64,000 nucleotides of DNA, from positions 17,321,811-17,385,810 of the forward strand of contig NC_060904.1 of assembly GCF_014805685.1 (NCBI RefSeq), written 5' to 3'. Position numbers and translations under genes: made by a program. Positions 1-10,980 of this stretch are shown piece after piece (position 1 is the first letter of the stretch; each line of letters begins with the position of its first letter). Source of the stretch: Silurus meridionalis. Lineage: Eukaryota; Chordata; Actinopteri; Siluriformes; Siluridae. The notes below the pieces were generated by a model that was not told the origin of the DNA, made no database searches, and saw only the letters and a list, made by a program, of their open reading frames with translations.

Positions 1-605
1 GCCGGGGAAACCAGGGCCATGTAGCAGATGTACAATAATGTCTGCAGTTTGTCTTTTGATCGGATTTCCAGAGCTCTTCTGTAGAAAAGTGCCCAAGCAC
101 AAATATATTTGCGTGGACTTTTTAAGAAAAGCTGTACATCGTGAGAAAAGGTCAACAAGGACAGTTCCAAACAGTTGTCAAGCTTTTTCAAAAAAACATT
201 TATACTTTTGTGTTTTCTTTCCTCTAGAATGTGTCCTTCATTTCAAATCTGGTTTCTGTGGTCGGTGAACTCAAAAGATGCTCAAAAGAATGCTCAAAAA
301 AATGCACAGGAAACCTGGATGGTATTTTTGTCATTTTTTGAGGTTAATATTGAGATCAGATGATGCATGTGGGTGGTGCAGCTGGAGCTGCAGTGAAAGA
401 AGATTTTTAATTGTGTTAATTCTCACTGTATAAGAAACCTGTGTCCTCTGTAATACTGTGTTTCTGTATATGACTGATGATTTCTAGAGCTGTTTCGTCA
501 TATTGGTGTTATTAACAGAGGATTAATTCAGGTAAAAGACCACTGAAGGCCTCGGTGTGACCTGCACTGATTAGTAGTAATTAAGGGAAAATTTGTTTGC
601 ATATT

Positions 606-621
606 CACCGCCCTCTGGTGG
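606..621 (-). promoter_or_regulatory. CTCF-type motif
   Basis: On the minus strand this reads CCACCAGAGGGCGGTG, a close match to the CTCF core CCASYAGRGGGCRS. It lies upstream of the MS4A-like gene. A second copy in the opposite orientation lies beyond that gene's 3' end at 5064. Binding is inferred. Confidence 0.45.
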
Positions 622-640
622 TGAATATGTAAACTTCACC

Positions 641-711
641 CCTGTTTTCCAAAGCCTCAACAGCACCGCTGCACTGAAACACAGCAGGAAAAAGAAGAGT
701 AAGAAGAAAAG
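641..711 (+). other. Candidate 5' noncoding exon of the MS4A-like gene
   Basis: A purine-rich stretch ends in AAAAG followed by GTGAGC at 712, a strong splice donor. The coding part of the downstream gene starts in an exon with a clear acceptor (CTTTTGTAG ending at 2139), so an upstream noncoding exon must exist. This is the best donor I see. The left edge is a guess and no TATA box is evident. Confidence 0.3.
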
Positions 712-1182
712 GTGAGCTATAGATCTACAGCTTTCACTTATTTGTTGAAACACTTTTTGACAATTAAATGGAATCGTTTGGAAAAAAGGTGGCACGCGGA
801 TTTTCTTGAAATAACGCGATGTTAAGTACACATGAACACGCATTACTTTTTTGTATAACGGAGTCGAAAAGTGTTTCATCTCGACTGAACGCTGACAAGA
901 AGTTTATATTTTACGGCCGGGTTTAATGTTCATTTACTGCGTAGATCATGGATTTATAATAAAAAAGGTATAAAGGCCCTACAGTTTTTAACGTTTTTCT
1001 TTTCATGTCTGGCATGGGGTGTTTTTATGGAGCTTCCTGGAAATAGGATTAAAAAGTGGACAGAGGATATAATCAATATCGCGTATAAATCATAGCGAGA
1101 AAAAAGACTTGATTTTTGGCCTAAGCAGATGCGTCACATCTGGAGCCTCCCATCGCCTGATTATTAACTAAACAACTGTTTA

Positions 1183-1198
1183 CCCTAACCCTAACCCT
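1183..1198 (+). repeat. Short interstitial telomere-like repeat
   Basis: About two and a half copies of CCCTAA in a row. It is too short to suggest a chromosome fusion; chance or repair at a break would give the same. Confidence 0.6.
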
Positions 1199-1358
1199 TT
1201 GCGCTGCAAAAAAAACGGAAAGATTCTCTTTTTAGAATTGTTTATGTAAATAGACCTGACTGCATTACATGTAGGACATTATTTGTTTAATAAAAAAAAT
1301 AATAATACAAATAAAAAAACGAAACCGAAACAGGACACGAGTTCCAGAAATCGACAGG

Positions 1359-1612
1359 CGTCACCTAGTGGTTGTTTCGGGTATTATGGTTAAAGTTATT
1401 TGTACTCCAATCGCCGCCTAGTGGCCACCTATGGTATTAACCCACTTTCAATGACAAGCGCCACCCAAGGTACAGTATATTCTGCACTATAATCGTTCCT
1501 TGCTTTACGCCGCCTACAGGCTATATACGGTACTAACCCAATTTCTTTCGCCATTACTAGCGCCTTCTAGTGTTGATATATGGTATTAGCCCATTTATGA
1601 TGATAATTACAA
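1359..1612 (+). repeat. Diverged minisatellite, five units of about 50 bp
   Basis: Units begin near 1359, 1412, 1459, 1508 and 1561 (spacings 53, 47, 49, 53). Each starts with GCG or CGCC followed by a form of CCTAGTGG. Most continue with TATGGTATTAACCCA and an AT-rich remainder. Divergence between units is high, so the array is old. It sits just before an RTE fragment. Confidence 0.6.
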
Positions 1613-1619
1613 GTTCCTG

Positions 1620-2050
1620 CAAGTGATGAACAAGATCTTTATTTATACATTGGGATTGAATCAAGGATCAGCTCTAAGAGTGAAAGGGAAAGTTGTGGTG
1701 AGACCTGAGATGTATCGTTTAGAGACAGTAGCATTAAATAAAAGACAGGAGGTGGTGCTGGAGGTAGCAGAGCTGAAGATGTTGAGATTTTCATTGGGAG
1801 TGATGACGATGGACAGGATTAGAATTGAGTGAGGTGGTGAGATTGAGATGGTTTGGACATGTGCAGAGGAGGGACATGGGGTATATTGGTAGAAGAATAC
1901 TGAGGATGGAGCCACCAGGATGGAGGACAAGAGGAAGGTCAAGGAGGAGGTTTATGGATGTGGTGAGGGAAGACATGCAGGTAGTTGGTTTAAAGTAGGC
2001 AGATGTAGAGGACAGAGTAGTATGGAGACGGAGGATTTGATCTATTTTTC
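1620..2050 (+). mobile_element. RTE-class LINE fragment, C-terminal end, internally deleted
   Basis: The translation begins with GLNQGSAL, the reverse transcriptase GLHQGSALSP motif. It then jumps straight to the C-terminal tail (VVLEVAELKMLRFSLGV, then RLRWFGHVQRRD, IGRR.LRME, RRRFMDVVREDMQVVG). The palm region between these is missing. There is a further small deletion and frame change near 1830, and in-frame stops near 1996 and 2038. The fragment is dead. Confidence 0.85.
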
Positions 2051-2139
2051 AAATCAACAAACAAATTAATTTCATGTGTATATTCCTTTAATGTTCAATA
2101 TATAATGAAGAATACTAATGAATCACTTGTCTTTTGTAG

Positions 2140-4332
2140 AGCATCAGAATGTCTCTGACGATCAGCAGGGCCGAGGGGGTGACGATGTACACTATACACT
2201 CTAACAGCAGGAGTAAATGGCCGCTCATCTGCCAGCTTCTGGGCACCATGTGCTACAGCCCCGTGTGCTCGGTTTCTACGAGACTGAAACAGCAGCTTGG
2301 CTGCACTTTCACAGTTCTAGCGGTTTGTTATGCACTTAAACTCTATACATGTGAAATAAGTGTTTTCTTGCTTGAGAATTCAGAACTTAAAATGATACGA
2401 TAACGAGACATTGTTGCACTTATTACAAATTACATTGTGACCATGTAATGACATTCGTTTGCATTTTGTTTATGTTCTCAATTAAGGAAGTGCTTGATAT
2501 TGTCTGATATTTCAGGACTGGAATTAGGATGATGTCACAAATTGTGATTATAATAAATACCTCTGTTTTCTCAGAAGAGTCTGAACTTATGCCATGACTG
2601 CCTTCTCTCTTCTCACAGACTATACAGATCATGGTTGGAATAATAAATCTTGGCTATGGGGCTTTGACTCCATTGAATTACAGTCGCTATATTATGGAGT
2701 CTGCTCCCTTTTGGCTAGGAGGCATGGTGAGGATATTTATGAAAATATTATATTATTTACATTTATGAATGTAACATGCTTGTAAAAGTCATGCGATTAA
2801 TGACCTTTTCTAATTAAGTTTATCGCGTTGGAATCATGTGTATCCTAGCTCAACGTTTTCCAAGCCAATGTCTGGTGAGTTTCCTCTCTCTTTTTTTATT
2901 TAGTTATTATTTTTAAAGGAATGATGCCACCGTACAAGTCATATACAAGTTTAACCGATTCATTGCCATTATTACTCAAAGCTGGTTTCATTTCATTTTC
3001 TCTCGTACATAAGAAATTGACTCCTTACATTAATATATAAGAAAAACATGAGCACTGTGTATATACGAAGAGAATTATGGGAAAATATCCAATGTAAAAA
3101 TTTCACAGTGAAGTTGAACTACTCAAGCAATCACTAGATAGAAGGGAATCTTCTAATTATACACAGTTGATAAAAATAAGATAATACCAAAGTGTTGTTG
3201 AATCCTTAATTCTTTAAGGTGTTGATTATTTTTTATACAAGCTGCTTATATTAATGAGGTAAATATGGTATTGTTGCTATAGAGGCAACACAGGGACTAT
3301 CAGAGATAATTGTTGAAATGTGTTCATTTTCTTGTACTGTTATTATACTCTAACGGCACGAGTCTTTTCTTTTATTACGTTATTTAAGTGATGTCCTGAC
3401 ACTGGTGCATTCTGTCGTTTTGTGTACACAGGTTGTCCTTACTGTGATGATGAATATAGTGAGCTCTGCATTAGCTATAACAGCCATCGTGCTTTATTCA
3501 GTGCATCTCGGGGAGAACAACTACTGGAACATGTGTAATGTTCCTGAACGCCAGAATAACTATCGGTATTACTGGACAACTGCGTCGCCCTCGAAAAGAG
3601 CGGAGTGGGATGCAGCCTATGAGCTAAAACTCAAAGACTACACGGCGTGTCTGGAAAACTGGAACATTTCGATTGTAATCACTTTTGTTAATTAAGTTTC
3701 TGACACATTGATGTATTTATATGATATGATTAATTAGTCTGAGTACATTTAAAAAAAAAAATACTAATGAAACCCAAATTAAATCTACAGTGCAGTGTAA
3801 GAGAATTTCTCTCCATGACTTTTTCCATATTTCAACATGTTAAAATGGGATTATTATTGAATCTCTTTGAGTTACATGGCGAGTGAGGAGGCTGTTTCTA
3901 ATCTCAACATAACAAATATTAGTTCTTTATAAATTTACTTCATAAGACTATAAACAATGCTCTGATTTGTATTAGTTCTACTACACACACTATGATCATC
4001 TGCCTAACCTAAACTGATTTCTTTACTTAGACCATCTTCAAAAGCTTGGACGTTATGATGATTGTGCTCGGTGTTCTCCAGCTCTGCGTCACTATCAGTT
4101 GGTGTGTTCTAAACATAAAGGCGTTGTGCAAGAAAAAAGCAGATGGCCAGGTATAACCATCTGAGAATTATAATAAATGAGCTGATATATTAAGTCCTGA
4201 GAGCTGCGGCTGGACTCGTCAAAGTAGAACGTTCTGCTTAACGCTGATCTGTGTTCAATTTTTCAGGAGGTGGAGGATCCAGAACTTTGCAAACCTCTGA
4301 TGGAGCAAGAGACTCCCAATCCTGTGTGTTAG
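2140..4332 (+). CDS. MS4A-like four-transmembrane protein (apparent 1-nt deletion in one exon)
   Basis: This is a member of the membrane-spanning 4-domains A (MS4A) family, tetraspan proteins of the plasma membrane or endosomes. Coding exons, all with GT/AG borders and phase 0, are 2149-2322, 2619-2726, 2819-2874, 3432-3674, 4031-4150 and 4267-4332 (stop TAG). The first has a 9-base leader after an acceptor at 2139. The product is about 255 residues. TM1 (about 55-75) carries the MS4A-type motif TIQIMVGIINLGYGAL. TM2 is about 88-107, TM3 114-137, then a long Cys- and Tyr-rich extracellular loop (138-194), TM4 198-225, and a short tail with KKK. Exon 2819-2874 is 56 nt where 57 are needed: FIAL reads in one frame and GIMCILAQRFPSQCL in the next. 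So the allele is either broken or carries a one-base sequence error at the GG near 2830. The exact paralogue cannot be named from sequence alone; TMEM176-type proteins are the main alternative. Confidence 0.85.
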
Positions 4333-4541
4333 ATGCACCAAAGGAACTAAAGTCGGAGTAGTTACTATCTGTCACTTTACTCTTTATCAAATTTAAAAAT
4401 AAGTATCATGCATGGTTAGTAAAATCTGAGTTCATCTGTATGACATTTACTACATATATTTACACTGCATATTTTTTGTACTACTAAATCTTTACAAAAT
4501 TATTTTCACTTTTTGTTACTTTATATGCTTGATTTATTGGA

Positions 4542-4547
4542 AATAAA
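4542..4547 (+). terminator. Polyadenylation signal of the MS4A-like gene
   Basis: AATAAA lies about 210 bases after the TAG stop. It is a canonical signal at a normal 3' UTR distance. Confidence 0.6.
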
Positions 4548-5063
4548 TATATTCAGCACATACTATGCATTATTAGAAGTCTTCATTGTCAAGAAATGAG
4601 TGAAACATACTTTTGTTTTTGTTTTTGTACTTTATATGGCTCAATGTCTGACGTGTGATTCTGGGATTTGTTTCTGTCTATCACAGCTGCAGGAAGTGGA
4701 TATATGACATATAGTAGTTTTCCTGACAGCTCCAGCCTGTCTGGCCATTCATTTCTGTTGAACAGCTTCCCTTTGGATGTTCATTTTTTGCTTTTCACAA
4801 ATGTATGTGAATAAATCATTAATGAATTGTTGCTGTTTTTTAAAATCTGCATGACACAGACAAGAGATACTCAAACAAGCAACATGCAAACATGAGTCTC
4901 AATATGATTCATTTACACTGTATGTAAGTGCTTTAATTAAACTCAGATATGCAGATTTTTCCAAAAGATGTTCTGATTTTACAGACTTCCCCTGGTCTGA
5001 AAAATTAATAGGGATCAGTATTTTTCGAAGCTTGATATTTCTGTGCGTGTTTACAGCCGTCCA

Positions 5064-5078
5064 CCACCAGAGGGCGCT
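5064..5078 (+). promoter_or_regulatory. CTCF-type motif
   Basis: CCACCAGAGGGCGCT matches the CTCF core consensus almost perfectly. It points away from the similar site at 606 (divergent pair), with the MS4A-like gene between them. Binding is inferred. Confidence 0.5.
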
Positions 5079-6690
5079 TAGAGAACATCATTTATCTCAC
5101 AACTCTGTGTCTTTCTCGAGCAGGAGAAGCCATTTTGAGAGAGAAATACATAGAAAATGAAGGCTGAACTCCAGCAGACGCTGTTCATTGACCCTTTGGA
5201 GGTCAAGACAACAAGACTGCACAGAGGAGCAGAAATTAGATCGAAGACGTTTAATCAAGATGTAATCTTTATATCAGAACAAAGTATACTGAATAAAGCT
5301 GTAAAAACAAGAATAAATCACATCGATGGTTAAAAAACATTTTCTTTAGTTCCATCCATTGTTGAATTTGTCTATATTATTCATCAGGTAGATACTGCAG
5401 CTCTTGTGTGGTGTTCCTGGACTGCAGTGATGCAAGGACAACAAAAATAAGTGAACACCAATATGTAGGAAGAATGGAATCCAATTTATAATTAAGTACA
5501 TTTTATCCAACCTTAAATACATTTTTACAACTGCTAGTTTCAGCAGGTGAGATACTGAGAATTATCAATCAAATTTCAGAAAAATGCCAATAGCGAAGGC
5601 TTTTTCTTAATGCCACAGGCATGTCTGTATTTTTTTATAGCATTGTTCTTTACTTTACTTGGATTACTTTTAGAGTGAATCACTAGGTCTCTTAAAACCC
5701 AGCTCACGTTAGGGGTGTGACGGTATACCGGTGTGGCCTGTATGAAAACCTGAAATTTATTTCATCGTTTACGTTAAAGCATACTGATGTAGATGAGATC
5801 ATATTTTAAAGTTGCGATGGACCTCCCCATACATAAAGTTTTAAACATGGGTAAAAACGTTACTGTAAATAATGTATATAAACATATTTTTTTAGCATAA
5901 ATCGTGAGTTTCTCTTAAGTTTGTTTTCTAGCAGTTGCTATAAGCAGATGAGTTCATAATTGAAGTATGTTGAGTTTTACACCATTTAACATGCTAAAAA
6001 AATCTAAGAAAACTGTTTTTTGTTTGAGATTATACCTGTTTTTTAAATTAGTGTTTAAATTAGTGTCAATTGATCTTATATGCTTATAATTTTATAGTTT
6101 TGTTGTAAAATGGCTTTGGGGTGCTGTTTCTCTGTATTCTCTGTCCATGTTGAAAGATTCCATGGTTCTGCTGATGCTCCACTGGAGCCAGTCGTCCACT
6201 AAAAACCTTTTTTTTTGGACACTAAAATGAAATTATTTCCAAAGAGACTGAATTAAGCAGTAGACATAGTAACATTTCGGGGATAAATAGCAGCACAATG
6301 TATTCCTGCATGGAAACGAAAATGTTTCCATGCCACGTGATGTTTTTCTGCGTTCCTGAGATCACCTGATGGGGCCGGACTCAATGCAGGGCTATGTGAC
6401 CAAATCTTATTTTTTTAGGTGTAATTCTGGACTGATTTACAGAAAGAAAGAAAATAACTATCTTAAACTATTTATCTTGTTAATATTTTAAGGCTAAATT
6501 CACAAAGTATAAATGCCTCGCCAATGTTCCTACACTCTTTGTGCAATAGGTCAAATTTGTGTGTTAAAAAAAGTAACCAGGGCAGGAATCAGAAATCTCT
6601 AATTTGTTTAAGATTGGAAAATCTTTCAAAGTTAATATTTTTCTAATGTTATTCATTAATTTCTTGACAGACTATTATCTTGTCTATAGT
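5079..6690. other. Intergenic, no gene seen
   Basis: AT-rich DNA with no open frame that looks like a gene. Near 5708-5735 the sequence GTGTGACGGTATACCGGTGTGG resembles the end of a common fish DNA transposon, but I could not find a matching other end. Confidence 0.4.
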
Positions 6691-6694
6691 CATG

Positions 6695-6890
6695 CACACT
6701 GGCTCAGTGGGAACTCAGTGCTTAAGGCTCAGTTTTACTGACTGGAGCCCAGGTAATGCCAAGCTGCCACTTTTGGGCCCTTGAGCAAGGCCCTTAACTC
6801 TCTGTGCTCCAGGAGTGCTGTATCATGACTGACCCTGCACTGTGATCCCAGCTTCCTTTCTATAATGTATGTGACAAGTACAGTAAATGT
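6695..6890 (+). mobile_element. tRNA-derived SINE
   Basis: It starts with a box A-like TGGCTCAGTGGG. The body has GGGCCCTTGAGCAAGGCCCT, then CTGACCCTGCACTGTGATCC and a tail near TGTATGTGACAAGTA. These body segments are typical of widespread teleost SINEs. The copy is diverged. Confidence 0.65.
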
Positions 6891-7111
6891 TTTTCTTCAC
6901 TGATAAGCTATATAAAGGTCATTTAAAATAAAGTTAATAACAAAGACCTTTTCACGCTTTTTTAAATCATACCCGAACCACCAATATATTACAGTTGATG
7001 CAGGATACATGGACTAAAAAGCTTGATTTTAACATAACATTGAGAAAATGGAATGCTACCTTTATCATTATTCTAAAAGTAAAACATCAGCATTGCCTTT
7101 TGAAGTTTTTA

Positions 7112-7500
7112 TTCTGTGTGTCTCTGTGTGAGGGTGGTACAGGACATGTATGAGGACAGTGTGACAGCAGTAAAGTGTGAACAGACTGTTTCAAGTAGAG
7201 GTTGGACTGCATCAAGGATCGGCTCTGAGCCCTTTCCTGTTTGCAGTGGTGATGGACGGGTTGACGGACGAGGTCAGATAGGAGTCTTCGTGAACTATGA
7301 TGTTTGTGGATAATATTGTGATTTGTGGTGAGAGTAGGGAGCAGGTAGAGAAGATCCTGGAGAGGTGGAGGTACACGCTGGAGGGAAGGGGAATGAAAGT
7401 CAGTAGGAGTAAGACAGAGTACATGTGTGTGAATGAGAGGGAGGGCAGTGGAGGGGTGCGGTTGTAGGGAGAAGAGGTGGACCAGGAGGAGGAGTTCATG
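7112..7500 (+). mobile_element. RTE-class LINE fragment, reverse transcriptase palm
   Basis: The translation shows VGLHQGSALSPFLFAVVMDG.LTDEV, then TMMFVDNIVICGESREQVEK and RGMKVSRSKTEYMCVNERE. The catalytic FADD motif reads FVDN, and three in-frame stops (R*, S*, L*) are present. It is an inactive fragment of the same class as 1620-2050. Both ends are abrupt. Confidence 0.85.
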
Positions 7501-10500
7501 GGAGTTTTTTTTTAGCAGGACAAAAATCTGAATAAACGAATCAGATTAACTTAAACAATCACTGGCCCCTGACTGCTGTTTAAAACAGATAATCACCAAG
7601 GATATTCATTGCTTTAGGAAATTATATCACTAATCATCTGTTAAAACCAGTTTTGAGCATCAACCAGTAGTTTTGAGATCATCTGCCCAGTAATCCTCAA
7701 GTCAGTCATGATTAAACCAAATTTACCTACTTATTTACCAACTCACCCAAGTTTTTATTCACCAGAATAAATCAATTGTTGAGCAATATTATCCAAGGTG
7801 TGTCTGCTTGCACTCTACTGTGTCTTATGAATTATGGAGTACTGAGGAGTATTGAATCATCACCAAATGTGGAATATTTAATATCACTGGACTAATTGCA
7901 CAATTAGTTAATCAAATCATAGAATGAATAATATTTGAGCTTCAGGCAACACATTAACTGAAGACTTTTGCTCTTTTAAGATTATTGTACGATTATAAAA
8001 CCTCAGGACTGCACCACACCCATAGCTAAATAAAGGCATTCATAAAAAGAGTAAAGACACCCTAATTTCATTCTCTCTGTCTGTTCATAGATTTAATTGT
8101 GCTGTAATACGTGTAATCAGGATGTGGATCATGTACAGTTGAGTGAAAAAAAAAACGTCTGCATCCACCATAGTTCATAAATTAAAAAAAAGAACTACAA
8201 CTTACCATTAACAGATGAGTGCATTATCCTTTGTGTGTAAGATCCAAGATGTTTAAAGGAAACAAAGTAGGTTTGAGGAAATTACAAAAAAGCATAAATT
8301 GGGTATTATTTTGTAAGGAATAAATTATTTTGAGTTATGGTGTTGTAGGTAATGAATGTAAATCGTGTAATGTGACATGAACTAGAGTTTTATTGCTTTT
8401 ATACCAAAGTAAATTGCATAAATTGCATAAACAATTTATAGTTTACTATTACTTTATAGCACGTTAAAGCAGCGGTACACAGCATGTAGCACTAATAAAC
8501 AATACCAAATACCAAAATACCAAAGTGGAAATTCGCTTTCTGAAAACGTTGGAAAAAGCCAATTTAAAGAGATGTTAACTAAACATTTCCTTCAGTAAAA
8601 AAAAAAAAAAGACAACCAACCATTTTTAATTAGTTTATGTAGAGTGTCTAGTAACTCGTCTTTATCAGACTCCTTTGATCCAATCGAGACACAAAATTTC
8701 ACTCTGCATATCCACACTATACAAGATCAGTTCACTCAGTGTTTCAGCAAAGTAGTTTATTGTCCAGAAAATCTAAATAGACCAAAAGATAATATATTTG
8801 CTTTTGAGTATTGCTTTGTCTATTCCTTGCTGTTTTTTGAGTCACGGCATTTAACATTTATTTTTGTGGTAATGTATTTATAAATGTTTTTTAGCATGCA
8901 TGGTGAAGTGGAATTGAGTCTCATATAGAAACCCAACAGTCTGCTGTTCCTGGGCATAATTACAGAGTAAAAAGGGTGTTTCACCCAGCGCACGACCACA
9001 TCTATTCCTCCACTGATGTGTGTCTATAACTCCTCTTCTGGTGTTACAATGAATGATCCATGATTTGCAAAAGGTGGTTTTGATCAAGATGACACCTGCT
9101 AAATAATCCCAGTTGTGCACAGTAAAAAAGGATTTATACCTCTTTAATGTCCTTAAAATCTTATATACTACAGATACTTTGAAAAAAGTACTTGTCACTT
9201 CACTCACTTCACATTTTACTGTGTAATGTCTTTCTAAAGATCAATCCTCAACATTTCAACATTTGCTTCTTTGCAAAAAAAAAAAAAAAAAAAGAGAAAA
9301 ATGCATATTAAATAAAGAGTTGTGGCAGGTGGACAAGTGGGAAGTGTGTGTATTAGGTAAAGTTTCTCACTGTGTGTCTGTAAATATAGTAAAATATCTC
9401 CTTAAGGTCTTATGTGCAAGATAATGAAACACTGAACTGCGTCCATTATTCCTGATTTCTCACTGATCACTACTTTCACCTTTCATGCTTGAATCTGCTC
9501 AAAGGGAGAACTTTTATTACTTTCAATTGAGTAGAAATGTGAAAAAAAGTATTTTACTGAACTAATAATTTGTTAAGGGATTTGTACTACACTACTGTAT
9601 AATATTCTGCAGATTTATATATATGACTAATTACATTATTAAAAAACAGACAACCATATTTATAATATAATCATAATGTATATTTCAATGCATTCACAAT
9701 ATAAAGGTAATATCATAAAAAGATATGACATCTGCATTATGAAATTGCGGAGCCTTAATAAAAGTGATAATTTGAGCTAAAATCATCCATAAACTGTAAG
9801 CAAAAGATTTGACAGTTTCAATTCAAGGTAATAAGGCACCATTTAATTAAGGAAAAAACAAACAGAGATTTAGTTGACAGACTTATGAAGCATAGACATT
9901 TTGGGAATCAATTAATCAACGATGCATTTCAGGTGTATAACCTGCTGAACTGGTGCAGACTGCTTGCTTACACTTGCTGAATCTCGCTTATGTGATTAAC
10001 GGACAGAATCCATTTCAAACGAAATTTCAGTTCACTTTGACATAAATGAATTTTTCCCATTTCCTTCAAGACAAGAAAAACATTGGCCACATTAGGAGGC
10101 AAAAAAAACAATGCATTGCTATTGCTATAGTGTTTCTATGACAAAACATGACAAATGTATTTTTTTCTTGTAGTGAATTGGAAAGAAGACATTTCCTATG
10201 CTGGCTGCTAAGAAAAAAGTCAGCAGTGTGATTAACTTAAAATCACATGACTTGTGATCGTTTATCAGTGTCAAACATCAGAACAGCAACCTATAAACCT
10301 GGAGTTATATAATAATAAAATTGTAAAACTTGTAAAAGTGAAACTAGAGACATATTTTTTTATCACTATGCAATAGAAAAATAATCTGTGCCAGTCCAAC
10401 AGGCTGAAAAGGAATCATATGCGAAACCATTTTTTTTTTTTTTCATTCTTGACATGTTCTTACATGTCCCGGTTTTGGTGAAAACAAGTAACGCAAGGTC

Positions 10501-10670
10501 TGTAGTTTTAATAGTGTTTTTAAAAACCCATGTCTTTAAAAGATACACACTATAACACATGCACAGAGACAAAAAGTTATACATATGTCTTTTGTAAAAG
10601 ATTAAAACAAAACATCTGGCAGGATTATTGCATTCGAGGGAATTAGTTACATTTAACTAGATCCTGATAC
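7501..10670. other. Intergenic, no gene seen
   Basis: About 3 kb of AT-rich sequence with several A and T runs. The few open frames have no recognisable domains and no supporting splice sites. Confidence 0.5.
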
Positions 10671-10673
10671 GGA

Positions 10674-10679
10674 TTTATT
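10674..10679 (-). terminator. Candidate polyadenylation signal, rapunzel-like gene 1
   Basis: AATAAA on the minus strand, about 300 bases after the stop codon of the gene at 10981-12156. Confidence 0.4.
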
Positions 10680-10980
10680 TCAGCTTTGATTTAAAGCCTC
10701 CCAGTCATTTTTTCCCCCCACCCAAGACATACAAATTACCCAAAAATATAACAGCCAGAAGTCATAAGGAACTTTGTAAAACAGCAAATGCAGTCCATAT
10801 AAGGACAAAGACAAAGATGTTCACAGAACCGAAGTGTTCACTCACAAGCATTCAAAAATCTTCAGCATTTAAAGAAAATGATTAGCTGCTTAAGACCTTA
10901 TTTGTTATTTTGAAACGGAAACTTTAGATGGTTTGATTTTCCTACAAGGTGATCCTATGCTTGCTTTTCCTAAATGTGCT

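Noticed and set aside
1183..1198. Telomere repeat as a sign of a chromosome end or fusion
   Set aside because: Under three units; too short to carry that meaning.
5708..5735. DNA transposon terminal repeat
   Set aside because: Only one candidate end was found; no partner end or target duplication.
7212..7499. Minus-strand open frame over the LINE fragment
   Set aside because: Antisense shadow of the reverse transcriptase remnant.
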